From Ovoidimarina sp038744785 (lineage in GTDB: Bacteria > Pseudomonadota > Alphaproteobacteria > Rhodobacterales > Rhodobacteraceae): a DNA stretch of 64,000 nt. Under the pieces are notes generated by a model that saw nothing but the letters and a program-made list of their open reading frames with translations, ran no database searches and was not told the DNA's origin. Both the position numbers and the translations under genes were made by a program. Location: NCBI GenBank assembly GCA_038744785.1, contig JBCDLX010000016.1, positions 56,405-120,404 of the forward strand, in the 5' to 3' direction. Shown here piece by piece: positions 44,273 to 53,269 of this stretch; the stretch's first letter is position 1; each line of letters starts with the position of its first letter.

Positions 44273-44928
44273 GCAGCGATCCTTTCAAGATTGTCGAGCG
44301 GACTGCGTCCCCCCCAAGTGCCCGCGTCACCAAGGATGCGGAAGCGGGCGTAAAGCTCTTCCCGGAACCAGCCTTCGTCGCGTACGGCTCGGATCGCGCG
44401 GGCGTGCGGTCCGCTTTGTCGGGCAAATGCCGCCATCGCTTCGGTGTCGGGCCATATGGAGAACGTGACCTGATGAAACCACGGGACTTCGCCAATTCCG
44501 ATCTTGAAGGCGACATTCGGATCGTCGCCAATCACGTCCTCGATTTCCGGCACGCGACCCCAAAACTTTCGGAGAACCTGGGGTCTTAGCGTCGCACGGG
44601 TAAGTGCCGCGACTGGCCCTTTGATGCGCTCACCGCTTGCGTGAAATGGTGAAACACCGGACCAACTGCCGCGGGCAGACGTGGGTGTCAGAAATACGGT
44701 CCAGGTTTCTTCGGCGGCATTGCGCCAACGGCGATAGACAGGTGCACCCCAAGTGCGCGCCCGTGCCGTCTGTTCGTCCGGCCAAGTTGCAAGGATTGCC
44801 CAGACCGCCGTGTTCGGCACGGGCGTAAAACCTTCACCCGTCCCAGATCCGCACAGCTTCCAGAATCCTACCTCGTCCATGCGCATGAACGACAGACGTG
44901 CAGCGCCCATCTGTCCGAGAACCCACAA
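44269..44928 (-). CDS. crtA: Spheroidene monooxygenase
   Basis: 219 aa when counted from the first ordinary start (TTG 44928). CrtA adds the keto group of spheroidenone. Family stretches: GFWKLCGSGTGEGFTPVPN, AILATWPD, RWRNAAEETWTVFLTP, GSWSGVSPF. Homologues begin about 17 residues earlier with a MQxVxLSxxRF-like sequence. Here the same frame upstream reads I-Q-T-V-S-L-S-V-H-R-F from an ATT at 44979, with GGGGA about 10 nt before it. The true protein is therefore probably 236 aa with an ATT start. Operon leader for bchIDO; divergent from crtI, sharing PpsR-type sites. Confidence 0.92.
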   Translation of the reverse strand: MWVLGQMGAARLSFMRMDEVGFWKLCGSGTGEGFTPVPNTAVWAILATWPDEQTARARTWGAPVYRRWRNAAEETWTVFLTPTSARGSWSGVSPFHASGERIKGPVAALTRATLRPQVLRKFWGRVPEIEDVIGDDPNVAFKIGIGEVPWFHQVTFSIWPDTEAMAAFARQSGPHARAIRAVRDEGWFREELYARFRILGDAGTWGGRSPLDNLERIAA

Positions 44929-44998
44929 TCGATCCCGGGCCGATGCGAATCGGTGAACACTGAGGCTAACGGTCTGAATCGGTGCGGCTCCCCGTAAG

Positions 44999-45016
44999 TG
45001 TCAATAAAGTGTGACA
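44999..45016. promoter_or_regulatory. PpsR/CrtJ-type site, crtA-proximal
   Basis: TGT-N12-ACA exactly (TGT 44999-45001, ACA 45014-45016), the palindrome bound by the aerobic/light repressor PpsR (CrtJ). It lies between divergent crtA and crtI. Confidence 0.8.
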
Positions 45017-45075
45017 GATAAAACCTGTCTACGAAAGGCGACTATTTGTTTCACAAAGGGATTATGTCAGCATAT

Positions 45076-45093
45076 TGTAAATCTGACTAGACA
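45076..45093. promoter_or_regulatory. PpsR/CrtJ-type site, crtI-proximal
   Basis: Second TGT-N12-ACA (TGT 45076-45078, ACA 45091-45093), 77 bp centre-to-centre from the first, ending 16 nt before the crtI ATG. Paired sites are usual for PpsR, which binds as a tetramer. Confidence 0.8.
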
Positions 45094-45109
45094 GTGCGAG
45101 CATTGCATC

Positions 45110-46672
45110 ATGCTTCAGACACCCGACCTGTCCGCTGCCGCTTTTGGCCACCGGGACCATGCCGTCGTGATCGGCGCGGGTCTTGGCGGGTTGGCGGCCG
45201 CGATGCGTCTGGGCGCCAAGGGGTACCGCGTTACGGTGGTCGATCGGCTGGATACAGCCGGTGGGCGCGGTTCAGCCATTGTTCAGGATGGGCACCGGTT
45301 CGACCTTGGACCCACGATCGTGACCGTTCCACAGGTTTTTCGCGAGCTTTGGGCGGCTTGCGGGCGAGATTTCGATGGCGATGTTGATTTGCGTGCCCTC
45401 GATCCGTTCTACACCATCCGTTGGCCGGACGGGTCGCACTTTACCGCCCGCCAGAACACCAATGCGATGCGGGCTGAGATCGCGCGCCTGTCGCCGGGCG
45501 ATCTTGCGGGCTACGATAAATTCCTTCGCGACAGCGAGCGACGCTACTCGTTCGGGTTTGAAGATCTTGGACGTCGTCCGATGAACGAGCTGTGGGAGTT
45601 GATCAAGGTTCTTCCCACGTTCGGGATGCTGCGCGCGGACCGGTCGGTCTATGCGCATGCGGCGCGGCGGGTGCGGGATGAACGCCTGCGCATGGCGCTG
45701 TCGTTCCATCCGCTCTTTATCGGTGGCGACCCGTTCCACGTGACGTCGATGTACATCCTTGTCAGCCATCTCGAGAAAGAGTTCGGTGTTCACTATGCAA
45801 TGGGCGGCGTCGCGGCGATTGCAGATGCGATGGCCCGGGTGGTTCTGGAACAGGGCGGGCTGATCCGGTTCGGCTGCGAAGTGGACGAGATCCTGATGCG
45901 TCAGGGTCGCGCGGCTGGTGTGCGCCTTGCCAGCGATGAGGTGATCGCTTCGGATATTGTGGTGTCGAATGCCGACGCGGGCCACACCTATGACCGGCTG
46001 ATGCGCAACGCACCCCGCAAGCGGTGGACGCAAAACCGTTTGAAAGGCTCGCGTTGGTCGATGGGTCTTTTCGTCTGGTACTTTGGCACGACCGGCACGA
46101 AAGGCATGTGGCCCGATGCAGGCCACCACACAATCCTGAACGGCCCACGCTACAAGGGCCTTGTGCGGGACATATTTATCAAGGGCAAGCTGGCCGAAGA
46201 CATGAGCCTTTATGTCCACCGTCCATCTGTCACCGATCCAAGTGCGGCGCCCGAAGGCGACGACACCTTCTATGCCCTGTCCCCGGTGCCACATCTGGGG
46301 CACGACAACGGCGTCGATTGGCGCGAAGAGGGCGAGGTCTACCGCAAGCGGGTCGAAGCGATGTTGGAAGACCAGCTTCTTCCCGGCTTGTCCCGACACA
46401 TCAAAACAAGCCTGATCTTTACACCGGAAACGTTTCGGGACCGCTATTTGTCACCGATGGGCTGCGGTTTCTCGATCGAACCAAGAATTCTGCAATCCGC
46501 CTGGTTCCGGCCGCACAATGTCAGCGAAGAGGCGGCGGGCCTGTACCTTGTGGGCGCGGGCACGCATCCCGGGGCCGGCTTGCCGGGCGTGATTTCTTCA
46601 GCGGAGGTCCTGGAAAAGCTGGTTCCGGCGCCGCGCATCGTCCCGCATGCAGAACGGATGGCCGCCGAATGA
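45110..46672 (+). CDS. crtI: Phytoene desaturase
   Basis: 520 aa. FAD-dependent desaturation of phytoene to neurosporene/lycopene. N-terminal dinucleotide site VVIGAGLGGLAAAMRLGAKG, then DTAGGRG. C-terminal CrtI signature GLYLVGAGTHPGAGLPGVISSAE. ATG 45110 is preferred: the frame is open to 45011, but that part crosses the PpsR sites and has no similarity. Its stop overlaps the crtB start (ATGA). Confidence 0.96.
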   Translation: MLQTPDLSAAAFGHRDHAVVIGAGLGGLAAAMRLGAKGYRVTVVDRLDTAGGRGSAIVQDGHRFDLGPTIVTVPQVFRELWAACGRDFDGDVDLRALDPFYTIRWPDGSHFTARQNTNAMRAEIARLSPGDLAGYDKFLRDSERRYSFGFEDLGRRPMNELWELIKVLPTFGMLRADRSVYAHAARRVRDERLRMALSFHPLFIGGDPFHVTSMYILVSHLEKEFGVHYAMGGVAAIADAMARVVLEQGGLIRFGCEVDEILMRQGRAAGVRLASDEVIASDIVVSNADAGHTYDRLMRNAPRKRWTQNRLKGSRWSMGLFVWYFGTTGTKGMWPDAGHHTILNGPRYKGLVRDIFIKGKLAEDMSLYVHRPSVTDPSAAPEGDDTFYALSPVPHLGHDNGVDWREEGEVYRKRVEAMLEDQLLPGLSRHIKTSLIFTPETFRDRYLSPMGCGFSIEPRILQSAWFRPHNVSEEAAGLYLVGAGTHPGAGLPGVISSAEVLEKLVPAPRIVPHAERMAAE

Positions 46673-47715
46673 CTGCGGACGAGGATCTCGCCCACTGCGC
46701 AGAAGCCATAAGGCACGGCTCGCTTTCATTTCACTCGGCGTCCAAGCTTCTGCCGTCGCGTCTGCGTGATCCGGCTCTGGCGCTTTATGCGTTCTGTCGG
46801 CTCGCCGATGATGCGGTCGACCTTCACGAAGAAAAGCCTGCCGCTGTTCTGCGCCTTAGGGATCGGCTGGACCTGATTTATTCCGGCGTCCCACGGAACG
46901 CACCTGCCGACCGCGCCTTTGCCCGTGTGATCGAACAGTTTGAAATGCCGCGCGCACTTCCCGAAGCCCTGTTGGAAGGTCTCGCCTGGGACGCGATGGG
47001 CAGGCGCTACCGGACGTTGTCGGAACTTCGCGATTACTCCGCGCGTGTTGCGGCGGCGGTGGGCGCAATGATGTGTGTCCTGATGAAGGTGCGCGATATG
47101 CACGCACTGGCGCGGGCCTGTGATCTGGGCGTAGCCATGCAGCTTACAAATATCGCCCGTGACGTGGGCGAAGATGCCCGCGAGCGGCGTATGTACCTGC
47201 CGCTCGACTGGCTTGCCGAAGGCGGAATTGACCCCGACGCCTACTTTCAGGACCCGCTGCCCAACCCGCATATCCGGGGCCTCGTACAACGTCTATTACG
47301 AGAGGCCGACAAGCTTTACCTGCGTTCCGAACCGGGGATTTCGCTTCTGCCGCGCAGTGCGCGCCCAGGCATCTATGCGGCCCGTCATGTCTATGCGTCG
47401 ATCGGCGGGGCGATCGCCCGAAACGGGCACGATACGGTCAGTTACCGGGCCCGAACCTACAAGGCGCAGAAACTTGGCTGGCTCATGGTCTCGCTCGCCC
47501 GAAGCGGTGTAACGATGGTCACGCCGGTACCCCCAACGCTCTATGCCCGCCCGCTTTCCGAGACGCAGTTTCTGGTTGATGCGGCGGCGCGGGGCGCACC
47601 TGCGCTCTCCGGGTGGGGTGAGGGCCGGTCCGGCGCGCTTCTGTCCGTTTTGGCGCAGCTCGAAGCGCGCGATCGCGCACGCTCTGCAAGCCGGGACGGC
47701 CTGGGCGCGGCCTAG
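46669..47715 (+). CDS. crtB: Phytoene synthase
   Basis: 348 aa. Condenses two geranylgeranyl-PP to phytoene. Substrate-binding Asp motifs LADDAVDLHEE (first) and NIARDVGEDARERRMYLP (second). SFHSASKLLPSRLRDPALALYAFCR at the N-terminus matches CrtB. ATG overlaps crtI by 4 nt; the frame is open far upstream over crtI in another frame without similarity. tspO follows within 6 nt. Confidence 0.96.
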   Translation: MTADEDLAHCAEAIRHGSLSFHSASKLLPSRLRDPALALYAFCRLADDAVDLHEEKPAAVLRLRDRLDLIYSGVPRNAPADRAFARVIEQFEMPRALPEALLEGLAWDAMGRRYRTLSELRDYSARVAAAVGAMMCVLMKVRDMHALARACDLGVAMQLTNIARDVGEDARERRMYLPLDWLAEGGIDPDAYFQDPLPNPHIRGLVQRLLREADKLYLRSEPGISLLPRSARPGIYAARHVYASIGGAIARNGHDTVSYRARTYKAQKLGWLMVSLARSGVTMVTPVPPTLYARPLSETQFLVDAAARGAPALSGWGEGRSGALLSVLAQLEARDRARSASRDGLGAA

Positions 47716-47721
47716 TTGTTC

Positions 47722-48192
47722 ATGGACTACTCGCTATTTCTCATCTTCTTGGCAAGCTGTATCGCAGCCGGATCAAGCGGCGCGGCCTTTCCGCCAGGGA
47801 GCTGGTACGAAGGCCTGGAAAAGCCTACCTGGACACCGCCCAACTGGCTGTTTCCGGTCGCCTGGACGACGCTTTATTTGTGTATTTCGGCTGCAGCGGC
47901 CCGGGTCGCGGGCGGCGACGCATCCGGCCACGCAATGGCGTTCTTTGCGCTTCAGATTGCGCTGAACACACTCTGGACACCCGTCTTCTTTGGCCTGCGC
48001 CGCCTGGGCGCCGGTCTGATTGTTCTGATATGTCTCTGGCTCGCGGTGGCGGCGACGCTCATCGCTTTTTGGCGGATTGATCTGCTCGCGGGACTTTTGT
48101 TCGTGCCGTACCTTATTTGGGTCTCTGTGGCGGGCGCCCTGAACTGGTCGGTATGGCGCCTGAACCCTGACGCGCCACTAACCGACACCTAG
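47722..48192 (+). CDS. tspO: Tryptophan-rich sensory protein TspO
   Basis: 156 aa, five hydrophobic helices. PPGSWYEGLEKPTWTPPNWLFPVAWTTLY is the TspO/MBR signature region (W-rich, KPxWxPPxW), with ALNTLWTPVFFGLRR and YLIWVSVAGALNWSVWRLN. In Rhodobacter TspO binds porphyrins and represses photosynthesis genes in response to oxygen, which fits its position after crtIB. ATG 47722 is used; TTG 47716 is the alternative. Its stop lies 12 nt from convergent aroC; no crtC/crtD follow. Confidence 0.94.
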   Translation: MDYSLFLIFLASCIAAGSSGAAFPPGSWYEGLEKPTWTPPNWLFPVAWTTLYLCISAAAARVAGGDASGHAMAFFALQIALNTLWTPVFFGLRRLGAGLIVLICLWLAVAATLIAFWRIDLLAGLLFVPYLIWVSVAGALNWSVWRLNPDAPLTDT

Positions 48193-48204
48193 TGCCTACT
48201 CGAC

Positions 48205-49305
48205 CTAACCGATTGGGCCTCGGATTCCGCCTGTCTGCGCGCGGTCCAGCAAGAGGTGGTCCAAGATGACGGCGGTGGCCATCGCTTCGGCCACCGGAAC
48301 GGCACGGATACCGACGCACGGGTCGTGGCGGCCCTTCGTGACGATCTCAGCCTCTTCACCGGAACGCGTGATGGTCTTTCGTGGCGTCAGGATCGAAGAG
48401 GTCGGCTTAACTGCGAACCGGACGATGATCTCTTGGCCCGTCGATATACCGCCAAGGATCCCGCCGGCATGGTTCGAACTGTATTCAGGGCCGCTCTGGC
48501 CCATGAATATCTCGTCGGAGTTCGCCTCACCGGTAAGGTGCCCAGCCGCCATGCCTTCGCCAATCTCGACACCCTTTACCGCATTGATGCTCATCATCGC
48601 GGCGGCAAGATCAGTGTCGAGCTTGCCATAGATGGGCGCGCCCAGACCCGGAGGACACCCATGGATCGAAACCTCGATCGTGGCGCCAACGGACGATCCG
48701 GCCTTGCGGAGCCGATCAAGATAGTCGGCCCATTCTGACGCCGCGGTCGCATCGGGAACCCAAAACGGGTTCTGCGCAATCTCGGCCCGGTCGAAGCGGG
48801 CCCTATCGATGCCATGGGTGCCCATGCCCACCATGTAACCGGTGACCACGACATCGGGCGCAAGCTTTGCCAGCGCTGCGCGCGCCACGCCACCGGCGGC
48901 GACCCGTGCAGCGGTTTCGCGGGCCGATGACCGCCCGCCGCCCCGATAGTCGCGGATCCCGTACTTCTGCCAGTAGGTGATATCTGCGTGACCGGGGCGG
49001 AACTTGTCCGCAATCTCGGAATAGTCCTTCGATCGCTGGTCGGTATTACGGATCGTCAATTGGATGGGTGTTCCGGTTGTGACGCCGTCGAACACGCCCG
49101 ACAGTATCTCGACAGCGTCCGCTTCCCGCCGCTGCGTGGTGTAGCGGTTCTGCCCGGGCTTGCGCCTGTCCATCCAGACCTGGAGGTCGGCCTCGGCGAG
49201 GGGGACACCGGGCGGACAGCCATCGACCGTGGCGCCCAGTGCGGGGCCATGGCTTTCGCCCCAGGTCGTGACACGGAAGACGTGGCCGTATGTGTTCAGG
49301 CTCAT
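48205..49305 (-). CDS. aroC: Chorismate synthase
   Basis: 366 aa. Last step of the shikimate pathway, FMN-dependent. Family signatures: N-terminal NTYGHVFRVTTWGESHGPALGATVDGCP, central GRSSARETAARVAAGGVA, C-terminal RHDPCVGIRAVPVAEAMA. Intact. Convergent with tspO; its start side faces the GNAT gene on the same strand. Confidence 0.97.
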   Translation of the reverse strand: MSLNTYGHVFRVTTWGESHGPALGATVDGCPPGVPLAEADLQVWMDRRKPGQNRYTTQRREADAVEILSGVFDGVTTGTPIQLTIRNTDQRSKDYSEIADKFRPGHADITYWQKYGIRDYRGGGRSSARETAARVAAGGVARAALAKLAPDVVVTGYMVGMGTHGIDRARFDRAEIAQNPFWVPDATAASEWADYLDRLRKAGSSVGATIEVSIHGCPPGLGAPIYGKLDTDLAAAMMSINAVKGVEIGEGMAAGHLTGEANSDEIFMGQSGPEYSSNHAGGILGGISTGQEIIVRFAVKPTSSILTPRKTITRSGEEAEIVTKGRHDPCVGIRAVPVAEAMATAVILDHLLLDRAQTGGIRGPIG

Positions 49306-49336
49306 GGCGCGCGCGCTCCTTCTTGGCGCTGCCGGT

Positions 49337-49792
49337 CTAGCCGTCCTCGTGCGCGGATGGAAGACGGCGTTCCATCAGGATCTTGTTGCCGTCTCGCGCT
49401 GTGACGATACAGCCCAGCCTTTCGTAGAAACGTACGTTCCGTTGCATCCGGGCGTGGGTCGCAAGCTTGAGCTTCTGCACGCCTTGCCGGGCGGCGTTGG
49501 CCTCGACCGCCCGCACAAGCGCAGATCCGATGCCCCGACCCCCTGCTTCGGGAGCCACGGCCAGGTTGACCAGGTGTATGTCCTGGTCGCGGACGCTGGC
49601 GACCACGATCCCCAAGGGACGGCCATCGAGCTCTGCGATCCAGACGGATCCTTCGGCGATTTCCTCGGATATGCCGCCCGTCACGTCAGGCAGGTCGTCA
49701 AGCTCCGCACGCCACGGGGCGTAGGCTGCGCGGATCAGCGCAACGATCGCCTCTGTGTCCCCCGGGCGGGCCGGACGGATTTCGGGATCCAT
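49337..49792 (-). CDS. GNAT-family N-acetyltransferase
   Basis: 151 aa from ATG 49792, chosen because AAGGAG lies 7 nt upstream (the frame stays open to 49825). GNAT fold: IRPARPGDTEAIVALIRAAY, acetyl-CoA loop VAPEAGGRGIGSALVRAVE, then ARMQRNVRFYERLGCIVTAR. Substrate unknown. Upstream of aroC on the same strand by 31 nt. Confidence 0.9.
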   Translation of the reverse strand: MDPEIRPARPGDTEAIVALIRAAYAPWRAELDDLPDVTGGISEEIAEGSVWIAELDGRPLGIVVASVRDQDIHLVNLAVAPEAGGRGIGSALVRAVEANAARQGVQKLKLATHARMQRNVRFYERLGCIVTARDGNKILMERRLPSAHEDG

Positions 49793-49892
49793 GCGCGTCT
49801 CCTTCATCCTGGCAAAAATACTCAAACGACGCCGGTCAAGACTGTACAGCTTCTCATGTCTTGTCCACGACCCGCCCCCGGTCTAAAAGGCA

Positions 49893-49978
49893 TCGTACCT
49901 CGGGGTGCCCGAAAGGGCTGAGATGCGATCGTCGCGAACCCGTAGAACCTGAACCGGTTAGCACCGGCGGAGGGAAGG
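49893..49978 (+). promoter_or_regulatory. TPP riboswitch (THI element)
   Basis: The conserved aptamer blocks appear in order: CGGGGTGCCC (49901-49910), GGGCTGAGAT (49915-49924, the pyrimidine-sensing helix), CGAACCCGTAGAACCTGA (49934-49951), and GGTTAGCACCGGCGGAGGGAAG (49956-49977). P1 closes with CCTC/GAGG at the ends. It lies 55 nt upstream of thiB, so thiamine pyrophosphate represses the thiamine transporter operon. Confidence 0.96.
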
Positions 49979-50032
49979 CAGAAGACATCTCTGACCTTAT
50001 GACCTTTCGCCCGTGCGAGAATGGAGGAAGAG

Positions 50033-51010
50033 ATGCGTATATCCATGATCGCTGCGGGATTGTTGGCGGGCACGGCGACCTTCGCTGATACACCCGTTTT
50101 GACGGTCCTTACATATGACAGCTTCGTGTCGGACTGGGGCCCTGGGCCCGCTGTCGAATCGGCGTTTGAAGCAACCTGTGGCTGTGATCTGCAGTTTGTT
50201 GGCGCCGGCGATGGCGCGGCGCTTTTGGCACGGGTGCGGCTGGAAGGCGCGCGCTCGGACGCTGATGTGGTATTGGGGCTTGATACAAACCTTATGGCCG
50301 CTGCCCGAGAGACCGGGCTTTTCGCCCCGCACAATGTGACCGTACCGCCCCTCGATCTGCCGGTTACGTGGGAGGATGACACCTTCCTGCCTTTTGATTG
50401 GGGATACTTCGCCTTTGTTCACAATAGCGAGGCCCTGCCTACGCCACCTGCGAATTTTCGGGCGCTGGGCGAAAGCGATGTGTCGATCCTGATCCAGGAC
50501 CCAAGGTCCTCTACCCCGGGCCTTGGCCTTCTGATGTGGGTAAAAGCCGCATATGGCGAGGCGGCGGGCGAGGTCTGGGAAGCGCTGTCCGACAACATCG
50601 TCACGGTGACGCCGGGCTGGTCCGAAGCCTACGGTCTGTTTCTTGAAGGCGAAGCGGACATGGTCCTGTCGTACACGACATCGCCTGCCTATCATCTGAT
50701 TGCAGAAGAGGATGCGACGAAAGCGGCGGCGCCCTTCAGCGAGGGGCACTACCTTCAGGTCGAGGTCGCGGCAAAGCTTGCGGCTTCGGACAGGCCGGAT
50801 CTGGCGGATGCGTTTCTGACGTTCATGCTATCGGATGAATTTCAAACAGTTATCCCGACGACGAACTGGATGTATCCGGTGCGCGGCCCGGTTCCCGATG
50901 GCTTTGACACCCTGATCACACCGGACCGCGCACTTCTGGTCGCTGCCGACAAAGCGCAAGCGGTGCGCGACGCAGCCCTTGCCGAATGGCGCGCGGCGCT
51001 CGCACAGTGA
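50033..51010 (+). CDS. thiB: Thiamine ABC transporter substrate-binding protein
   Basis: 325 aa. Signal peptide (MIAAGLLAGTATFADT), then LTVLTYDSF, DVVLGLDTNLM, VTWEDDTFLPFDWGYFAFV, and TTNWMYPVR as in ThiB. Binds thiamine, TMP or TPP in the periplasm. ATG 50033 has GGAGGAAGAG upstream; an ATG 12 nt earlier overlaps that site. Controlled by the riboswitch before it and overlaps thiP by 4 nt (GTGA). Confidence 0.96.
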   Translation: MRISMIAAGLLAGTATFADTPVLTVLTYDSFVSDWGPGPAVESAFEATCGCDLQFVGAGDGAALLARVRLEGARSDADVVLGLDTNLMAAARETGLFAPHNVTVPPLDLPVTWEDDTFLPFDWGYFAFVHNSEALPTPPANFRALGESDVSILIQDPRSSTPGLGLLMWVKAAYGEAAGEVWEALSDNIVTVTPGWSEAYGLFLEGEADMVLSYTTSPAYHLIAEEDATKAAAPFSEGHYLQVEVAAKLAASDRPDLADAFLTFMLSDEFQTVIPTTNWMYPVRGPVPDGFDTLITPDRALLVAADKAQAVRDAALAEWRAALAQ

Positions 51011-52530
51011 AACTTGGGATCGCCGCAGGCGGGGTCGTGGGTCTTCTGACCCTCGGTCCCCTTGTGGCGGTCATCCTCCGCGCGGAAGGCGGCGCGACCC
51101 TCAGTTATTCCGATTGGGCGGCGGTAAGGTTCACCGTCACGCAGGCCGCCCTGTCGGCGGTTTTCAGCGTCGCGCTCGCGGTTCCTGTTGCGCGAGCCCT
51201 TGCGCGGCGGCAGTTTTCCGGACGGGGTCTGCTGATCAGTCTACTGGGGGCGCCATTTATCCTTCCGGTCATTGTTGCGGTTTTGGGTCTTCTTGCCGTG
51301 TTCGGGCGGGGCGGTGTCCTCAACACCGGACTGGACGCCTTGGGCCTTCCGAGCGTTTCGATCTATGGTTTGCACGGCGTGGTGCTGGCTCATGTCTTCT
51401 TCAACATGCCGCTTGCGGTTCGGCTTATTCTTCAGGGCTGGGCCGAAATCCCAGGCGAGAGATTCCGGTTGGCCGCCGCACTTGGCTTCGGTCCAAGTGC
51501 GATCTTCCGTCAGTTGGAGTGGCCGATGCTGAAGGGCGTTCTGCCCGGCGCGATCATGATCGTCTTTCTGATCTGTCTTGCAAGTTTCGCGGTGGCCCTC
51601 ACGTTGGGCGGCGGGCCTAGCGCGACGACCGTTGAACTTGCGATTTATCAGGCTTTCAGGTTTGAGTTTGATCTGGGTCGGGCGGCGCTTCTCGCCCTGA
51701 TCCAGCTTGCTCTAACTGCCGGGGCGGCTTTCGCTGTTCTTGCTTTAAGCGCAAGAGCCGATTTCGGAGCAGGGCTCGACCGGCCAGTGCAGCGATGGGA
51801 TGCAAACCGAACAGGTCTGCGGCTGGCCGACTGCGCGGCGATTGCGATTGCCGCTTTGTTTCTGATCTGCCCCATCGCGATGATTGTGCTGCGCGGCGTA
51901 CCTGCCCTTTTGACTATACCTGAGAGCGTCTGGTCCGCGACGCTTCGGTCGCTTGCGGTCGCAGGCGGTACCACGGTGTTGACACTGGCGCTTGCGCTTC
52001 CGCTTGCAATCACCTCCCGTCGCCTTGGGTGGGTCGAGACGTTCGGCTACCTGCCGGTTGCGGCGTCGCCGATGGTCATCGGAACGGGGCTGTTTCTGAT
52101 CCTGTTTCCGTTGGTCAATCCGGTGGCTCTGGCGCTGCCTTTGACCGCGGTGGTAAACGCGCTGATGGCGCTTCCGTTTGCGCTGCGTGTACTGGCGCCA
52201 GCCTTGGCGGGGATCGAGGCTGATTTCGGGCGCCTCGCCGATAGCCTGAACCTTACGGGCTATCGACGTTTGCGCTGGTTAATCTTGCCGCGGCTCTACG
52301 CACCTTTGGGCTTTTGTGCCGGGCTGGCTGCGGCCCTTTCGATCGGTGATCTTGGCGTTGTCGCGCTTTTTGCGGCTCCCGGCACTGAGACGCTGCCACT
52401 TTTGATACAGCGCCTGATGGCCGCATACCGGATGGATGCGGCGGCTGGGGCGTCGCTGATTCTTATGGTCGCTAGCTTTGCGCTGTTTCGTTTGTTTGAC
52501 GGATGGGGACGAACGCGTGCTGCAATGTGA
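51007..52530 (+). CDS. thiP: Thiamine ABC transporter permease
   Basis: 507 aa, about twelve hydrophobic helices in two homologous halves, each with the inner-membrane-component loop (first half ERFRLAAALGFGPSAIFRQLEWPML; second half RLADSLNLTGYRRLRWLILPRLY). Starts at GTG 51007 inside the thiB stop. Overlaps thiQ by 14 nt. Confidence 0.95.
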   Translation: MKLGIAAGGVVGLLTLGPLVAVILRAEGGATLSYSDWAAVRFTVTQAALSAVFSVALAVPVARALARRQFSGRGLLISLLGAPFILPVIVAVLGLLAVFGRGGVLNTGLDALGLPSVSIYGLHGVVLAHVFFNMPLAVRLILQGWAEIPGERFRLAAALGFGPSAIFRQLEWPMLKGVLPGAIMIVFLICLASFAVALTLGGGPSATTVELAIYQAFRFEFDLGRAALLALIQLALTAGAAFAVLALSARADFGAGLDRPVQRWDANRTGLRLADCAAIAIAALFLICPIAMIVLRGVPALLTIPESVWSATLRSLAVAGGTTVLTLALALPLAITSRRLGWVETFGYLPVAASPMVIGTGLFLILFPLVNPVALALPLTAVVNALMALPFALRVLAPALAGIEADFGRLADSLNLTGYRRLRWLILPRLYAPLGFCAGLAAALSIGDLGVVALFAAPGTETLPLLIQRLMAAYRMDAAAGASLILMVASFALFRLFDGWGRTRAAM

Positions 52531-53209
52531 CGGACTGATCCTTGAGCAAGGGACGTTTCGGCTTCGGGCAGAGGTTGACGTTCCGGGACCCGGGCTTGTG
52601 GGCATTCTTGGGCCGTCGGGGTCTGGGAAATCAACACTTCTCGCAGCAGTCGCCGGGTTTCTGGCCCCGAAATCGGGGCGTATTCTCTGGGATGGTGACG
52701 ACATCACAGGGCGCGCACCAGGACAGCGACCCCTGTCCATCCTGTTTCAGGACCAAAACCTATTTCCGCACCTAACTGTTCGGCAGAACCTTGGTCTGGG
52801 TCTGTCTGCGAACCTGCAGCTGACTGTGACTGACCGGCAAGCGATCGATGCTGTCCTGGAGAGAGTGGGACTTTCGGCTATGGGTGACCGTCGTCCAGCT
52901 GCGCTGTCGGGCGGTCAGGCGAGCCGGGCGGCGCTGGCCCGCGCGCTTCTTCGGAAACGGCCGCTCGTGCTTTTGGACGAGCCATTTGCGGCGCTTGGCC
53001 CGGCGCTAAAGGAAGAGATGCTGGCACTTGTGGCGGAAACACTCTCGGATGCGCTGGTCTTAATGGTAACCCATGATCCTGCCGATGCGCGTGGCGCCCC
53101 GCATGCGTTGACAATCCTAGAGGGCGAGGTTGCCGGTCCATTCGCGACCGACCAGCTACTTGCTGACCCGCCACCCGAATTGCAGGCCTACCTTGGGTCG
53201 AGGATGTAG
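52517..53209 (+). CDS. thiQ: Thiamine ABC transporter ATP-binding protein
   Basis: 230 aa. Walker A GPSGSGKSTLL, Q-loop LFQDQNLFPHLTV, signature LSGGQASRAALARAL, Walker B LVLLDEPFAAL, H-loop VTHDPADA. Starts at GTG 52517, within the end of thiP, with GGATGGGGA upstream. Completes thiBPQ. Confidence 0.95.
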   Translation: MLQCDGLILEQGTFRLRAEVDVPGPGLVGILGPSGSGKSTLLAAVAGFLAPKSGRILWDGDDITGRAPGQRPLSILFQDQNLFPHLTVRQNLGLGLSANLQLTVTDRQAIDAVLERVGLSAMGDRRPAALSGGQASRAALARALLRKRPLVLLDEPFAALGPALKEEMLALVAETLSDALVLMVTHDPADARGAPHALTILEGEVAGPFATDQLLADPPPELQAYLGSRM

Positions 53210-53269
53210 GCTCTCTCTGCCGAAGCACCCCGAAAAGTCGCGGCAGAGGCACAACATCGATCGCAAAGC

